Under the pieces are notes generated by a model that was given only the letters and a program-made list of their open reading frames with translations, searched no databases and was not told where the DNA came from. The position numbers and the translations under genes are program-made. A stretch of DNA of 39,895 bases from Bacillota bacterium (GTDB lineage Bacteria > Bacillota > Clostridia > Christensenellales > Pumilibacteraceae): positions 1 through 39,895 of the forward strand of contig WRGC01000013.1 of NCBI GenBank assembly GCA_009787385.1. Direction: 5' to 3'. Below, piece after piece: positions 24,630 through 33,715 of the stretch (within the stretch, counting starts at the first letter, position 1; each line of letters starts with the position of its first letter).

Positions 24630-26630
24630 CTATCCCAATTTATCATTCAAATCACTCAACTTGCCTGCCATCTTAGCCAACATATCATCTAATGCACTTG
24701 TACGAGATTTTGGTTTTGAACCCAATGAATCATCTTCTTTTTGAGAATTGCCATTGTTTGGATTGTATGGTGGATAATAATAAGAGTAAGGAGTTGTACT
24801 AACTGGAGTAGTACTTTGTATACTCCCTTGTGGAATTGTATTTACTATTACTGGTGGCATACTAGGCTGTGGAATTGTAAAAGGCATTTGCACGGGTTGT
24901 TGATTGGGAGTATTGACGATTATTGGGGGCATTTGCATAGGCTGTTGTGGGATTTGTTGTGGTGGGGGCATTATGTTGTTGATAACTGGAGGTTGTTGTC
25001 CATTGTCCATTACCAACTTTATTTCATTAGGTATTTGTGGTTGTGTATTTGGAACAGGATAATATATCTGTTGAGGAACATTTTGTTTTTGTTGACTTAC
25101 ATAATTAGCATGTGCTGCATTTGTATTGGCGTTGAGAGAATTGGCATTAGCATTTAGCGAATTGGCATTGGCATTTGTCGCATTGGTATTAGCATTTGAG
25201 GCATAAGCATTGGCGTTGAGAGAATTAGCATTGGCGTTGACTGCATAGGCATTGGCATTTAGCGAATTAGCATTGGCATTGGCGGCATATGCATTGGCAT
25301 TTAACGAATTTGCATTAGCATTGACTGCATACGCATTAGCGTTCAATGCATTGGCATTGGCATTTAACGCATTTGTATTAGCATTAGCGGCATAAGCGTT
25401 GGCATTGGCTAATACCAATTCTTGTCGCAAATCATCAAACTTGTTGAGTATATTTTGTGCTTCATACTGACGCATTCTTTCGTTGGTATTTGTTTGCAAA
25501 TTGTTCTGTTCGTTGGATACCGAATTGAGATAGTCTAGTCTTGATACTTGGTTTTGCAAGTTTTCTAGTTTGCCATGTGCAGCCGAAGTTTGTGTATTGA
25601 TATTTTGCAATTGTCCCGCTTGAGTAGCTGTTGTATGGTTGTACAATTGTCCCACTTGACTTTGGGTGGCTTGATTTTGTACACTATCTATATGATTTTG
25701 TGTAGCCAAATTTTGTAGACTATTCAATTGTGTCTGTGATACTTGACTTTGAGTGGCTTGTGTAGCAAGATTGTTGATTTGTGATTGAGCTACTTGACTT
25801 TGGGTAGTCATATTTTGAAGATTATTTAAATGAGCTTGTGCAACATTATTTTGAGTTGCATTAGTTTGCAATTGCCCAACTTGTTGCCCAACATGATTTT
25901 GGTTGAGCTGAGTTTGGAGTTGCCCAACTTGCAATTGCCCCAATTGACTTTGCAACAACTGAGTTTGCAATTGCCCTGTTTGATTTTGTTGAAGTTGTGT
26001 TTGCAAGTCTCTCAATTGCGTTTGCAATTGTTGATTGGCAATTTCCTTATTAGTATCCTTAAGTTCAATTTTAAAATCAATCATTCGTTCATTGATATGC
26101 TGCAATTGCTGCAATTGATTGTATTGCAAATCCTGCTTAATTTGGTTTAAGCGTTGTTCAAACTCCAATCTCATATCTTCACTCCACTCCCCACTTGCAC
26201 GAGATTTGTTTAAATTTAATTGACTTTTAAAATCCAAAATTTGATTCTTTATATCTGCATTAATCTTATCTCCACTCAACGACTGGCTATATGACAACTC
26301 TCTAATTTGATTAGCTTGAGTATTAAAATTTTTGTCAAAGTTGTCACATATGTTTTTTATATGTGCATTCAATTCTTGCTTTAGATTGTTGATTGTAGAG
26401 TTGATTTTTGCATCTTCAGTATACTGCAAGTTGCTAATTTTTTTGTCTATTAGATTTCCCAAATATGATTGAACTTGTTTAAGTTTTTCATCGTTTTGTA
26501 TTTGAGAATGACTAAGTTGACCATTGACAAAATCTGCCAAATCCCTTTTAAGTTTGAGATATTGCAATTTTTTTTCGGCCTCGTTTACTCGAGTTATGTT
26601 GTGTTCTAGGTTGGCTTCTAATATGTCCAT
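24630..26630 (-). CDS. Repetitive coiled-coil protein with Asn-Ala heptads and Pro-rich tail
   Basis: A 666-residue cytoplasmic-looking protein without signal or membrane segment. Order: N-terminal coiled coil (residues 1-200); a Gln-rich section (about 200-385) with recurring LQTQL, TQSQVxQ and LQNLATQ units; a second short coiled coil; about 14 Asn-Ala heptads such as NANANSL and NANAYAA (about 407-506); a Pro/Gln-rich region (about 520-630); and a charged C-terminus ending ALDDMLAKMAGKLSDLNDKLG. I know no family for it; a structural or scaffolding role is an inference. The start is the ATG at 26630, with AGGGTG 6 bases upstream, rather than the GTG at 26651. The repeats make length variation between strains likely. 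Confidence 0.75.
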   Translation of the reverse strand: MDILEANLEHNITRVNEAEKKLQYLKLKRDLADFVNGQLSHSQIQNDEKLKQVQSYLGNLIDKKISNLQYTEDAKINSTINNLKQELNAHIKNICDNFDKNFNTQANQIRELSYSQSLSGDKINADIKNQILDFKSQLNLNKSRASGEWSEDMRLEFEQRLNQIKQDLQYNQLQQLQHINERMIDFKIELKDTNKEIANQQLQTQLRDLQTQLQQNQTGQLQTQLLQSQLGQLQVGQLQTQLNQNHVGQQVGQLQTNATQNNVAQAHLNNLQNMTTQSQVAQSQINNLATQATQSQVSQTQLNSLQNLATQNHIDSVQNQATQSQVGQLYNHTTATQAGQLQNINTQTSAAHGKLENLQNQVSRLDYLNSVSNEQNNLQTNTNERMRQYEAQNILNKFDDLRQELVLANANAYAANANTNALNANANALNANAYAVNANANSLNANAYAANANANSLNANAYAVNANANSLNANAYASNANTNATNANANSLNANANSLNANTNAAHANYVSQQKQNVPQQIYYPVPNTQPQIPNEIKLVMDNGQQPPVINNIMPPPQQIPQQPMQMPPIIVNTPNQQPVQMPFTIPQPSMPPVIVNTIPQGSIQSTTPVSTTPYSYYYPPYNPNNGNSQKEDDSLGSKPKSRTSALDDMLAKMAGKLSDLNDKLG
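25111..25410 (-). repeat. 21-bp coding minisatellite (Asn-Ala heptads)
   Basis: About 14 tandem units of 21 bp, each a variant of 'GCATTGGCATTTAACGAAT' plus 2 bases on the plus strand, coding for seven residues. Units alternate between a Ser-Leu or Ala-Leu ending and a Tyr-Ala ending, giving a 42-bp higher-order period in the middle. Confidence 0.9.
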
Positions 26631-26797
26631 ATGGTTCACCCTATAATTCACTCTTATTTACAAAGTTTACCACATTTTAATATTTTTTATGTAATATTTA
26701 AAAAGAGCTTTGTTTTTTGTTATTATAACAATACAACAAAACTCTTAGTTGCCAGTTAACACAAATACTACTATCAATATTTATTTTATAAAAATAT

Positions 26798-26990
26798 GAA
26801 AGTGTACAACTAGCGGATATTAACAATAAAATATAAACTTTCAACAAAACCAGCATATTCTTTTTTGACGCCAAAAAAGAACCAAAAAAGCATTTGGGGA
26901 GTTACGAATCCCCCCCCCAGAACGCTTTAAAGTTGATTTTATCTAAGTACTATCTCCTTTCCATCTTAATGCACTCTATTTGTACCTGTT
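26798..26990. repeat. MITE-like element, copy 2
   Basis: Same family and orientation as copy 1. It begins GAAAGTGTACAACTAGCGG, contains the inner palindrome (26858-26881) and the AACGCTTTAAAGTTGATTTT stretch, and ends CTCTATTTGTACCTG. A C9 run (26910-26918) is specific to this copy. It ends 3 bases before the trmR stop codon region. Confidence 0.8.
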
Positions 26991-26993
26991 ACA

Positions 26994-27626
26994 TCAAACA
27001 ATAACAGAAATACTCATACCATCTCCAACATCTACAATACTTGTTACAAATGGTGGTTGATTGACTTTGTGCAAAAAATCTCTCATGTTGCGTACAATTG
27101 TACTAGGTTTAGAATTGTCTATATCTGCCACATGCCCCCTAAACAACACATTGTCGCACAACAACACTCCATTGCATTTAAGCAACTTTACAAAGTATGG
27201 CAATAGCTGATTGTATGCACTCTTTGGACCATCCATAAAAATTAAGTCAAATTTAGAACTATCAACACTTATTTTGCCACAAGCAATATCAGGTATCAAC
27301 TGTCTACAGTCTCCTTGCAAAACTTGAACATCGTATGAAGACAGAACAGTACGAGCTACACTTGCCAACTCTTGTTGCAATTCTATACTTATCAACTTAG
27401 CTTTCTTGCTAAATTTAAGCATAGCTAATCCACTATACCCCACGCCCGTTCCTATTTCAAGTATATTGTGAGGACTAAGTGATGCAACAAAAGTTTTTAA
27501 AAATTGCAAACCCATATCACTAATAATGGGTACGCCATATTGTATACCCAATTGCTTGACTCTAATCAACTCTTCATCATTATTTGGTATGAGTTTTTTT
27601 AAAAATTGTGTAGTGTTATTATCCAT
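26994..27626 (-). CDS. trmR: tRNA 5-hydroxyuridine O-methyltransferase (TrmR/YrrM-like)
   Basis: A 210-residue SAM-dependent O-methyltransferase with the Rossmann fold. Motif I is LEIGTGVGYSGLAM (about 57-70); the acidic SAM-binding residue follows in SIELQQE, then GDCRQ, and the metal/catalytic segment is FMDGPKSAY with CDNVLFRGHV. The last motif is characteristic of the YrrM/TrmR branch, which methylates 5-hydroxyuridine at position 34 of tRNAs. Other small-molecule O-methyltransferases of this fold are the alternative. No clear ribosome site precedes the ATG. It lies 76 bp downstream of the RNase J gene with a GC-rich hairpin between them, and a mobile-type repeat touches its 3' end. Confidence 0.82.
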   Translation of the reverse strand: MDNNTTQFLKKLIPNNDEELIRVKQLGIQYGVPIISDMGLQFLKTFVASLSPHNILEIGTGVGYSGLAMLKFSKKAKLISIELQQELASVARTVLSSYDVQVLQGDCRQLIPDIACGKISVDSSKFDLIFMDGPKSAYNQLLPYFVKLLKCNGVLLCDNVLFRGHVADIDNSKPSTIVRNMRDFLHKVNQPPFVTSIVDVGDGMSISVIV

Positions 27627-27647
27627 AATATTATAAGCAATATTATT

Positions 27648-27680
27648 GCGGGTTAGTCCAAATCAAAAAGACTAACCCGC
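27648..27680 (-). promoter_or_regulatory. GC-rich hairpin between RNase J and trmR
   Basis: GCGGGTTAGTC (27648-27658) pairs perfectly with GACTAACCCGC (27670-27680) around 11 bases. No T run follows in either direction, so it is probably an mRNA processing or stabilising element rather than a standard terminator. Confidence 0.65.
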
Positions 27681-27702
27681 AAATAAATAAGAACTGTCAA
27701 CT

Positions 27703-29406
27703 CTAACTCTCCAATATCATAGATAATATCATAGGGTTGCGATGTGTCTTTCTAAACAAAAATGACTTAAGTTCTCTTCTAATTATGTTCTTTAACAAAT
27801 TCCAATCAGCCAATTCCTTTTGGTCTAATCTTGAATAGACTTCTGTAACCAATTTTTTTGCACCTCTAATCATATCCTCAGTTTCTTTCATATAAACAAA
27901 ACCACGAGAAGTAACTTCACAAGCAGTAATCTCTTGACTATGTTTGTCTATTCCCAAAACCACAACAAACAATCCATCTTCGCTCAACAATTTGCGATCT
28001 CTCAATACCACTGTACCTACATCACCTACCCCCAAACCATCTACCAACAACATTCCCGCTTGCACTTGATTGCCCCGTTGCATAGTATTTTTGTTAAATT
28101 CAACACAGTCACCTAAATTGGGAATAAAAATATTTTGCTTAACAACTACTCCCATATCAATAGCTAGATTGGCATGTTTTTGCAAATGTCTATATTCTCC
28201 ATGTACAGGTATAAAAAATTTGGGACGCACTAGTGCCAACATCAAACGCAATTCGTCCAAAAAAGCATGTCCGCTAGCATGAATTTCTGCAATACTGTGA
28301 TAAACTACCTTTGCACCTTTAGAATACAAATTGTTAATAACAGTACTAATCATCTTTTCGTTGCCAGGAATTGGTGAAGATGATAGTACAATAGTATCAT
28401 TGTCTCCAATTGCAACCTTATTAAACTCATCATTGGACATTCTAGTCAATGCACTCATAGGCTCACCTTGACTGCCTGTAGTTATAATAACTAAATTTCC
28501 ATCGGGGATATCCTTAATCCTATCTATATCTACAATAATATCCCTATCATACTTAAGTTCGCCTATCTTAGAAGCTATATCAGCCACATTTATCATGCTT
28601 CTACCGCTAAAGGCTACACGGCGTTTGTACTTTGATGCCAAATCCATGATTTGTTGCAATCTGTGTATATTTGAAGAAAAAGTAGCAATAATTAGTCGCC
28701 TTTCTATATTGTCCAAAAATACAGTATTAAGTCCCTTACCAACGGCAGACTCACTCAATGAGTGTCCATTGCGTTCTACATTAGTACTATCACTAAGCAA
28801 ACACAATACACCATGATTGCCAATTTCTGCAATTCTACCCAAATCAGCTATAGCTGTGCCACCTATAGGTTGATAGTCTATCTTAAAGTCACCAGTCATA
28901 AACACTACACCTACGGGTGTAGTGATACACATACCACAATTGCCAGGGATAGAGTGATTGAGATGAACAAATTCAATTTTAAAGAATCTTCCCAAATGAA
29001 TAATAGATTTAGCTCTAACCGAATTAAGAGAATATCCATCCAATCTATGTTCCTTTAGCTTGGACTCAGTCAAAGCCAAAGTTATGCTAGTACCATATAC
29101 AGGTACTTTGGTCAATTCTTTAAGCAAATAAGGCATGCCACCTATATGGTCCTCATGCCCATGCGTAAGCAAAATACCCTTTACTTTTTCTCTATTGTTG
29201 AGCAAAAAATTGAAGTCAGGTATAACCAAATCAACTCCTGGCATATCAACACTAGGAAAAGTCAACCCACAGTCCACTACAATAATCTCATCCTCATATT
29301 GAATAGCAGCCATATTTTTGCCTATTTCGCCAACACCACCCAAAAAAATGATTTTAAGTGGCAACTCAGCCTTTTTGGTTTTAGTCTTATTATTATTGTT
29401 ATTCAA
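27703..29406 (-). CDS. rnj: Ribonuclease J
   Basis: A 567-residue metallo-beta-lactamase/beta-CASP ribonuclease with 5'-to-3' exonuclease and endonuclease activity, central to mRNA decay and rRNA maturation in Firmicutes. It shows FLGGVGEIGKNM (residues 21-32), the metal-binding T81-H82-G-H84-E-D86-H87-I-G-G, and the DSTN and FSSNIHR beta-CASP elements. ASGHA and PVHGEYRHL carry the later metal and RNA ligands, and a C-terminal dimer domain follows. It starts at TTG 29406 with a strong GGAGG 5 bases upstream. An Asn/Lys-rich N-terminal extension of about 12 residues is seen. It heads a unit with trmR. Whether it is RNase J1 or J2 cannot be decided here; the catalytic residues are intact. Confidence 0.95.
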   Translation of the reverse strand: MNNNNNKTKTKKAELPLKIIFLGGVGEIGKNMAAIQYEDEIIVVDCGLTFPSVDMPGVDLVIPDFNFLLNNREKVKGILLTHGHEDHIGGMPYLLKELTKVPVYGTSITLALTESKLKEHRLDGYSLNSVRAKSIIHLGRFFKIEFVHLNHSIPGNCGMCITTPVGVVFMTGDFKIDYQPIGGTAIADLGRIAEIGNHGVLCLLSDSTNVERNGHSLSESAVGKGLNTVFLDNIERRLIIATFSSNIHRLQQIMDLASKYKRRVAFSGRSMINVADIASKIGELKYDRDIIVDIDRIKDIPDGNLVIITTGSQGEPMSALTRMSNDEFNKVAIGDNDTIVLSSSPIPGNEKMISTVINNLYSKGAKVVYHSIAEIHASGHAFLDELRLMLALVRPKFFIPVHGEYRHLQKHANLAIDMGVVVKQNIFIPNLGDCVEFNKNTMQRGNQVQAGMLLVDGLGVGDVGTVVLRDRKLLSEDGLFVVVLGIDKHSQEITACEVTSRGFVYMKETEDMIRGAKKLVTEVYSRLDQKELADWNLLKNIIRRELKSFLFRKTHRNPMILSMILES

Positions 29407-29678
29407 GATTCCTCCAAATTTGTTCTAAATTTTGCAAATACAAACTAATATTGTAATTGATTTGCAACAAACACTAAAAAATTTTATCCAATTTTCAATA
29501 TAATCCTACAACGACAAAAAATATATTACAAAACAAAAATACTAATAGTTTTTTCTGTAATAAAAAACAAGTACAATACAAAAAAGTATTATACAAAAAT
29601 GCAAGCCAATTGTATATTATGTAAAATCTATCAAACCAACAAATTTATGTAAAAACAAATATACTAATAAAAAAAATT

Positions 29679-29754
29679 TGGTGACCCATCCGCGACTCGA
29701 ACGCGGGACCCTTTGATTAAAAGTCAAATGCTCTACCGACTGAGCTAATGGGTC
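29679..29754 (-). tRNA. tRNA-Lys (TTT)
   Basis: On the minus strand the acceptor stem is GACCCAT/ATGGGTC with A73 and encoded CCA; anticodon TTT in loop CTTTTAA; T-arm CCGCG-TTCGAGT-CGCGG. Last gene of the five-tRNA cluster; a T-rich tract after it (near 29670) may end the transcript. Confidence 0.95.
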
Positions 29755-29866
29755 ACAATCTTTAGTTAGAATTGAAAATAAAATTGACAAACAAACACGA
29801 ACTCTTTAAACTTTAAAAAGTTATACAATATCTAATTACATCAAATAGCAACTCTAACTGCAAATT

Positions 29867-29941
29867 TGGCAGGGGTGAAAGGATTTGAACCTTTGAGTGC
29901 TAGAGTCAAAGTCTAGTGCCTTACCGCTTGGCGACACCCCT
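29867..29941 (-). tRNA. tRNA-Gln (TTG)
   Basis: On the minus strand the acceptor stem is AGGGGTG/CACCCCT, discriminator G and encoded CCA; anticodon stem CTAGA/TCTAG, loop CTTTGAC, anticodon TTG. The D-arm GCCAAGCGGTAAGGC is typical of tRNA-Gln. Confidence 0.95.
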
Positions 29942-29957
29942 ACGATAAAAATAAAAA

Positions 29958-30035
<78 letters not shown>

Positions 30036-30112
30036 ATAATGTATTTGTAACAGATTACGGACAACAGTATCAAAAGAATTGTAATATTACACTTTTGCCA
30101 ACACACATATAG

Positions 30113-30189
<77 letters not shown>

Positions 30190-30194
30190 AAGAT

Positions 30195-30268
30195 TGGAGC
30201 GGGTGATCAGAATCGAACTGACGCAATCAGCTTGGAAGGCTGAAGTTCTACCATTGAACTACACCCGC
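30195..30268 (-). tRNA. tRNA-Gly (TCC)
   Basis: On the minus strand the acceptor stem is GCGGGTG/CACCCGC, T73 and encoded CCA; anticodon stem TCAGC/GCTGA, loop CTTCCAA, anticodon TCC. First gene of the cluster, about 20 bases after the predicted transcription start. Confidence 0.95.
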
Positions 30269-30278
30269 ACGCACAATC

Positions 30279-30324
30279 AAATTTGCAACTATGCTAGTTT
30301 AGCATAGTTTGCAAATTTTGTCAA
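30279..30324 (-). promoter_or_regulatory. tRNA operon promoter with a large overlapping palindrome
   Basis: On the minus strand TTGACA (30324-30319), 17 bp, TAAACT (30301-30296). AAATTTGCAACTATGCTA (30279-30296) is the inverse of 30300-30318 except for one extra T. The two arms cover the spacer, the -10 box and the start of transcription. The element could be an operator, or a hairpin that ends the eamA transcript, though no T run follows it. Confidence 0.7.
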
Positions 30325-30372
30325 CGGTTTTTATTTAGTTTTCATCAACAGTCTTATTTAAATAAATCAAAA

Positions 30373-31302
30373 TCATGTCAACAAAGCAAGTAGTATACTA
30401 GCTACAAAAATTATGCCAACTATCAACCATCCCAATTTGCTAAGTTTTTCTTTAAATATTATTGCACACAACACTACTGTAATAGGCATATAAGCTTGCA
30501 AAATTGCATTAATCAACCCTATGTTCATGATACCTATTATTTCAAAATTAGATATCAATTCCAACATACTCCAAATACTTAAAGAAATTATCCATAAATT
30601 GAAAAACAATTTTTTAAAATTTTTCAATGAAAATGTGATTGTATTATTTTCTCTTGAGTTGCAAATATATTTAAATGATAAAGACAATGTAGCCCCTACA
30701 ATACCTACAACAATATTTACAAATATAGCACTCACATTGGTATCTGACAAAACCCTATTGGCATAAAACAATACTGTAATTACAACTATAAATACAATCA
30801 AACATACTATTCCTTTGATATAATGTGTTCTCAAAGCACCTTCATCTTGCCCACTTCCAAATATACCTAGCAAAAAGCTAGACAACACAATAGTCATCAA
30901 AAGCACTATACTATACCAACTAGCTCCATCACCAAAAGCAAAAAATCCAACCAAAAACATTGGCAAAGCCACAGCCTGATAAGCAGGTTCTGCTATACTA
31001 AGGGGCAAATATTTGGTGACCATCAACCACAAAAAACTACTAACAAATGCCAATACCCCACGCAAAACTATCAACAACCAATGATAACTAGTTATAGTAT
31101 GCAATCCATCAAATACATTGTATCCTGATACAACTGCAATAAAAGCTACAACCAAACTCAATACCAATACCCAACAAAAAAAAGCCACAAAAAAATCTAA
31201 AAACTTAAATTTGTCTACAACTACTTTTCGTATCAAACTATCTGCTGTTGTACCTAATACTAAAATTGTAATCCAAATATATTGCATATTACTAAGTTTC
31301 AA
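30373..31302 (-). CDS. EamA-family (DMT) permease
   Basis: A 309-residue membrane protein with ten predicted helices in two five-helix halves, the layout of drug/metabolite transporters. The first half contains the usual SSFLWLMVTKYLPLSIAEPAYQ stretch (in parts) and the second ends NAILQAYMPITVVLCAIIFKEKLS with GWLIVGIIFVASILLA, matching the end of EamA domains. The substrate cannot be told from sequence. The frame starts at TTG 31302 or ATG 31287; neither has a ribosome site. It lies just upstream of the tRNA operon and downstream of a cysteine hydrolase gene, all on one strand. Confidence 0.82.
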   Translation of the reverse strand: MKLSNMQYIWITILVLGTTADSLIRKVVVDKFKFLDFFVAFFCWVLVLSLVVAFIAVVSGYNVFDGLHTITSYHWLLIVLRGVLAFVSSFLWLMVTKYLPLSIAEPAYQAVALPMFLVGFFAFGDGASWYSIVLLMTIVLSSFLLGIFGSGQDEGALRTHYIKGIVCLIVFIVVITVLFYANRVLSDTNVSAIFVNIVVGIVGATLSLSFKYICNSRENNTITFSLKNFKKLFFNLWIISLSIWSMLELISNFEIIGIMNIGLINAILQAYMPITVVLCAIIFKEKLSKLGWLIVGIIFVASILLALLT

Positions 31303-31352
31303 TCACTATATTTATAACTAAAAATAAACTATCACAAAAACTAATAATACAA

Positions 31353-31871
31353 CTAAATTACCAACACCTGACATGCACGCATTACTACCAAAGCATGATT
31401 GTGGTTTTGTATACTACTACCTGCACAAGCTTGACTATCTACTGTTATTGCAATCTCAGGCAATTTTGCCTTGAGTATAATAGCATTAGAAACCACACAA
31501 ATATCAGTACATACCCCACATATCTCAATTGTGTCACAATCATTAGCTAAGTGCGCTACTTTTTCAACTAATTCACAACTACCAAATGTATATTTATCTA
31601 CAATTATACAGCCTTTAGTGTCCAACTGATTGACAATTTCATGCCCATGCGTTCCTTTTATACAATGTATAGTTGGCAAATTTCTACCCTCTTGACTGCA
31701 AAGATAACTATCATCATGAGTATCTCTACTAAAAACAACTGTATATCCATTAGACTTATATTCGTTTAATTTAACTACAATCTTATCTACAATATTTAAT
31801 GCTTGTTGTGTCCCCAATACTCCATCAACAAAGTCATTTTGCATATCAATAATTAATAAAAGTTTTTTCAT
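31353..31871 (-). CDS. Cysteine hydrolase (nicotinamidase/isochorismatase family)
   Basis: A 172-residue alpha/beta hydrolase with the catalytic triad visible: Asp9 in LIIDMQNDF, Lys93 in IVDKYTFGS and Cys125 in CGVCTDICVVSNA. SRDTHDDSYL carries the possible metal-binding Asp/His, followed by EGRNLPTIHCIKGTHG. The form is closest to clostridial nicotinamidase-like proteins, so a role in converting nicotinamide to nicotinate for NAD salvage is likely but unproven. I use the ATG at 31871, which places the protein start just before the first strand; a TTG at 31898 would add nine residues. It follows the acyl-CoA ligase gene by 37 bp with no ribosome site. Confidence 0.82.
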   Translation of the reverse strand: MKKLLLIIDMQNDFVDGVLGTQQALNIVDKIVVKLNEYKSNGYTVVFSRDTHDDSYLCSQEGRNLPTIHCIKGTHGHEIVNQLDTKGCIIVDKYTFGSCELVEKVAHLANDCDTIEICGVCTDICVVSNAIILKAKLPEIAITVDSQACAGSSIQNHNHALVVMRACQVLVI

Positions 31872-31908
31872 AAAATATTCAATCAATATAATTATCAAAA
31901 ATAAACAA

Positions 31909-33588
31909 CTATGAGTTGTCTATATCTACCATAACAAATGTGCCATCATCTTTAATACCCAAATCTATCTTTGCTTGCTCTCTCAATTTAAATTTTTGTA
32001 TTTTTCCTGATGCCGTAAGTGGGAATTTGTCTACAAATATTACATATGTTGGGACTTTGTGTCTAGCTAATTTGGTTGAGACATATTCTTGAACTTGCTG
32101 TTTTGTACATTGTACACCATCTTTGAGTATTACAAAAGCACATACTTCCTCTCCCAATTTTGGATTTGGTACGGATACTACTTGTGCATCTTGCACTTTT
32201 TCAAAACCATACAAAATATCTTCTATTTCTTTAGGCGAAATATTTTCACCTCCACGGATAATCATATCTTTTATTCTACCCGTAATTCTAAAATACCCGT
32301 TTGGGTCTCTCACTGCTAAGTCGCCTGTATGCAACCATCCATTTTTATCAATAGCTTTGGCTGTAGCTTCAGGATTTTTGTAATAACCTTTCATAATATG
32401 ATAACCCCTACTCACAAATTCACCCTGTTCTCCATCAGGCAAATCTAGTCCGGTAATTGGGTCTACAATTTTATTTTCTACATATTCCATTCCACAACCC
32501 ACTGTACTCACCTTGAGTTCTATACTATCTTTTCCATGACATTGAGTGCAAGCAGGACTAGCTTCTGTCTGACCATATAGACTGCTTATATCTCTCATAT
32601 TCATGTTGTCTACTACCGCTTGCATAACATGGCGTGGACAAGGACTACCCGCCATTATACCTGCACGCAAACTGCTAAAGTCATATTTGTTAAAATCTCT
32701 ATGAGACAATACATTGATAAACATAGTAGGCACACCATGTAATGCCGTACACTTTTCAAACTCAACTGCATGCATAACTTTGAGTGGAGTATAATACAAC
32801 AAAGGTATCATAGTACTACCATGAGTAACGCAAGCCAAAATTGCAACAACTATACCAAATACATGAAAAAATGGTACAGGTATACACAATCTATCTTTAC
32901 TACCAAAACCCAATCTATCACCTATTTGTTTTGCATTGTTGACAATATTATAGTGGGTCAACATTACACCTTTAGGAAATCCTGTCGTACCACTTGTATA
33001 CTGAATATTGATTACATCTTGTGGACTACACAAATTGCAAGCTTCTACATACTCTGATTGACTGACCAATACTCCAAAGCTAGCTATATCTTTCCAATTG
33101 TAAAATCCATCATAACTGTTGTCATCCATACTAAACACCGCTCTCAACTCAGGCAAATTAGCATTGTACAATTTTCCTACTTTAGCAGTCTTAAGCTCTG
33201 GACAAATAGTATACATAATCTTTTGACAATCCAAATCCTTGATACCATTAGAAATAAATATAGCTTTGCTGTCTGATTGCTTGAGTAAATAAGAAATCTC
33301 ATCTTGTTTATAGTTGGTATTAGCCGTTACCAACACTACCCCAATCTTTGCAGTAGCAAAAAATAATACCAACCACTGTGGATAATTAGTAGCCCATACA
33401 CATATATGGTCTCCCTTTTTAAATCCCAATCCAAGCAATCCCTTAGCTATAGCATCGGCATCTTTGTTGATTTCATAATAAGTTCTCTCATAATCGCATT
33501 CTATATATTTGACTGCCTGAACAGTTCCATATTTGTCACTAGCTTGATCTAATAGTTGCCCTATTGTAATATTGAGTAACTTTGGCAT
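31909..33588 (-). CDS. AMP-dependent acyl-CoA synthetase/ligase
   Basis: A 559-residue adenylate-forming enzyme that activates a carboxylic acid with ATP and transfers it to CoA. Landmarks: P-loop-like YTSGTTGFPKGVMLTH, the A5 region SSLYGQTEASP, the A7 motif GWLHTGDLAVRDPNGYFRITGR, the hinge DMIIRGGENISPKEIE and the catalytic Lys in PLTASGKIQKFKLRE. The overall type fits medium- or long-chain fatty-acyl-CoA ligases, but the substrate cannot be read by eye. The ATG at 33588 has AAGGGGA about 8 bases upstream; the frame begins eight codons earlier without a site. It has its own promoter and probably leads an operon with the cysteine hydrolase gene. Confidence 0.9.
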   Translation of the reverse strand: MPKLLNITIGQLLDQASDKYGTVQAVKYIECDYERTYYEINKDADAIAKGLLGLGFKKGDHICVWATNYPQWLVLFFATAKIGVVLVTANTNYKQDEISYLLKQSDSKAIFISNGIKDLDCQKIMYTICPELKTAKVGKLYNANLPELRAVFSMDDNSYDGFYNWKDIASFGVLVSQSEYVEACNLCSPQDVINIQYTSGTTGFPKGVMLTHYNIVNNAKQIGDRLGFGSKDRLCIPVPFFHVFGIVVAILACVTHGSTMIPLLYYTPLKVMHAVEFEKCTALHGVPTMFINVLSHRDFNKYDFSSLRAGIMAGSPCPRHVMQAVVDNMNMRDISSLYGQTEASPACTQCHGKDSIELKVSTVGCGMEYVENKIVDPITGLDLPDGEQGEFVSRGYHIMKGYYKNPEATAKAIDKNGWLHTGDLAVRDPNGYFRITGRIKDMIIRGGENISPKEIEDILYGFEKVQDAQVVSVPNPKLGEEVCAFVILKDGVQCTKQQVQEYVSTKLARHKVPTYVIFVDKFPLTASGKIQKFKLREQAKIDLGIKDDGTFVMVDIDNS

Positions 33589-33626
33589 GTTTGTTTCCCC
33601 TTTGTAGCTCATTGAAAGCTAATTCA

Positions 33627-33655
33627 AATATAGCATATATACATACTGATGTAAA
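33627..33655 (-). promoter_or_regulatory. Promoter of the acyl-CoA ligase gene
   Basis: On the minus strand TTTACA (33655-33650), 17 bp ending ATGC, TATATT (33632-33627). Confidence 0.6.
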
Positions 33656-33715
33656 GAAAAACACATATCAAAGTAGGCATTCATTGAACTTGTACAATCT
33701 TATTCTATACACAAA

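Noticed and set aside
24741-25157. Trp-rich 138-residue plus-strand frame
   Set aside because: Antisense of the Pro/Gln-rich and Asn-Ala repeat codons; the odd composition comes from the repeats.
25111-25410. Regular spacing suggesting a CRISPR array
   Set aside because: Units are 21 bp, contiguous and coding, with no spacers and no cas genes.
27648-27680. Standard rho-independent terminator
   Set aside because: The stem is strong but no T run follows on either strand.
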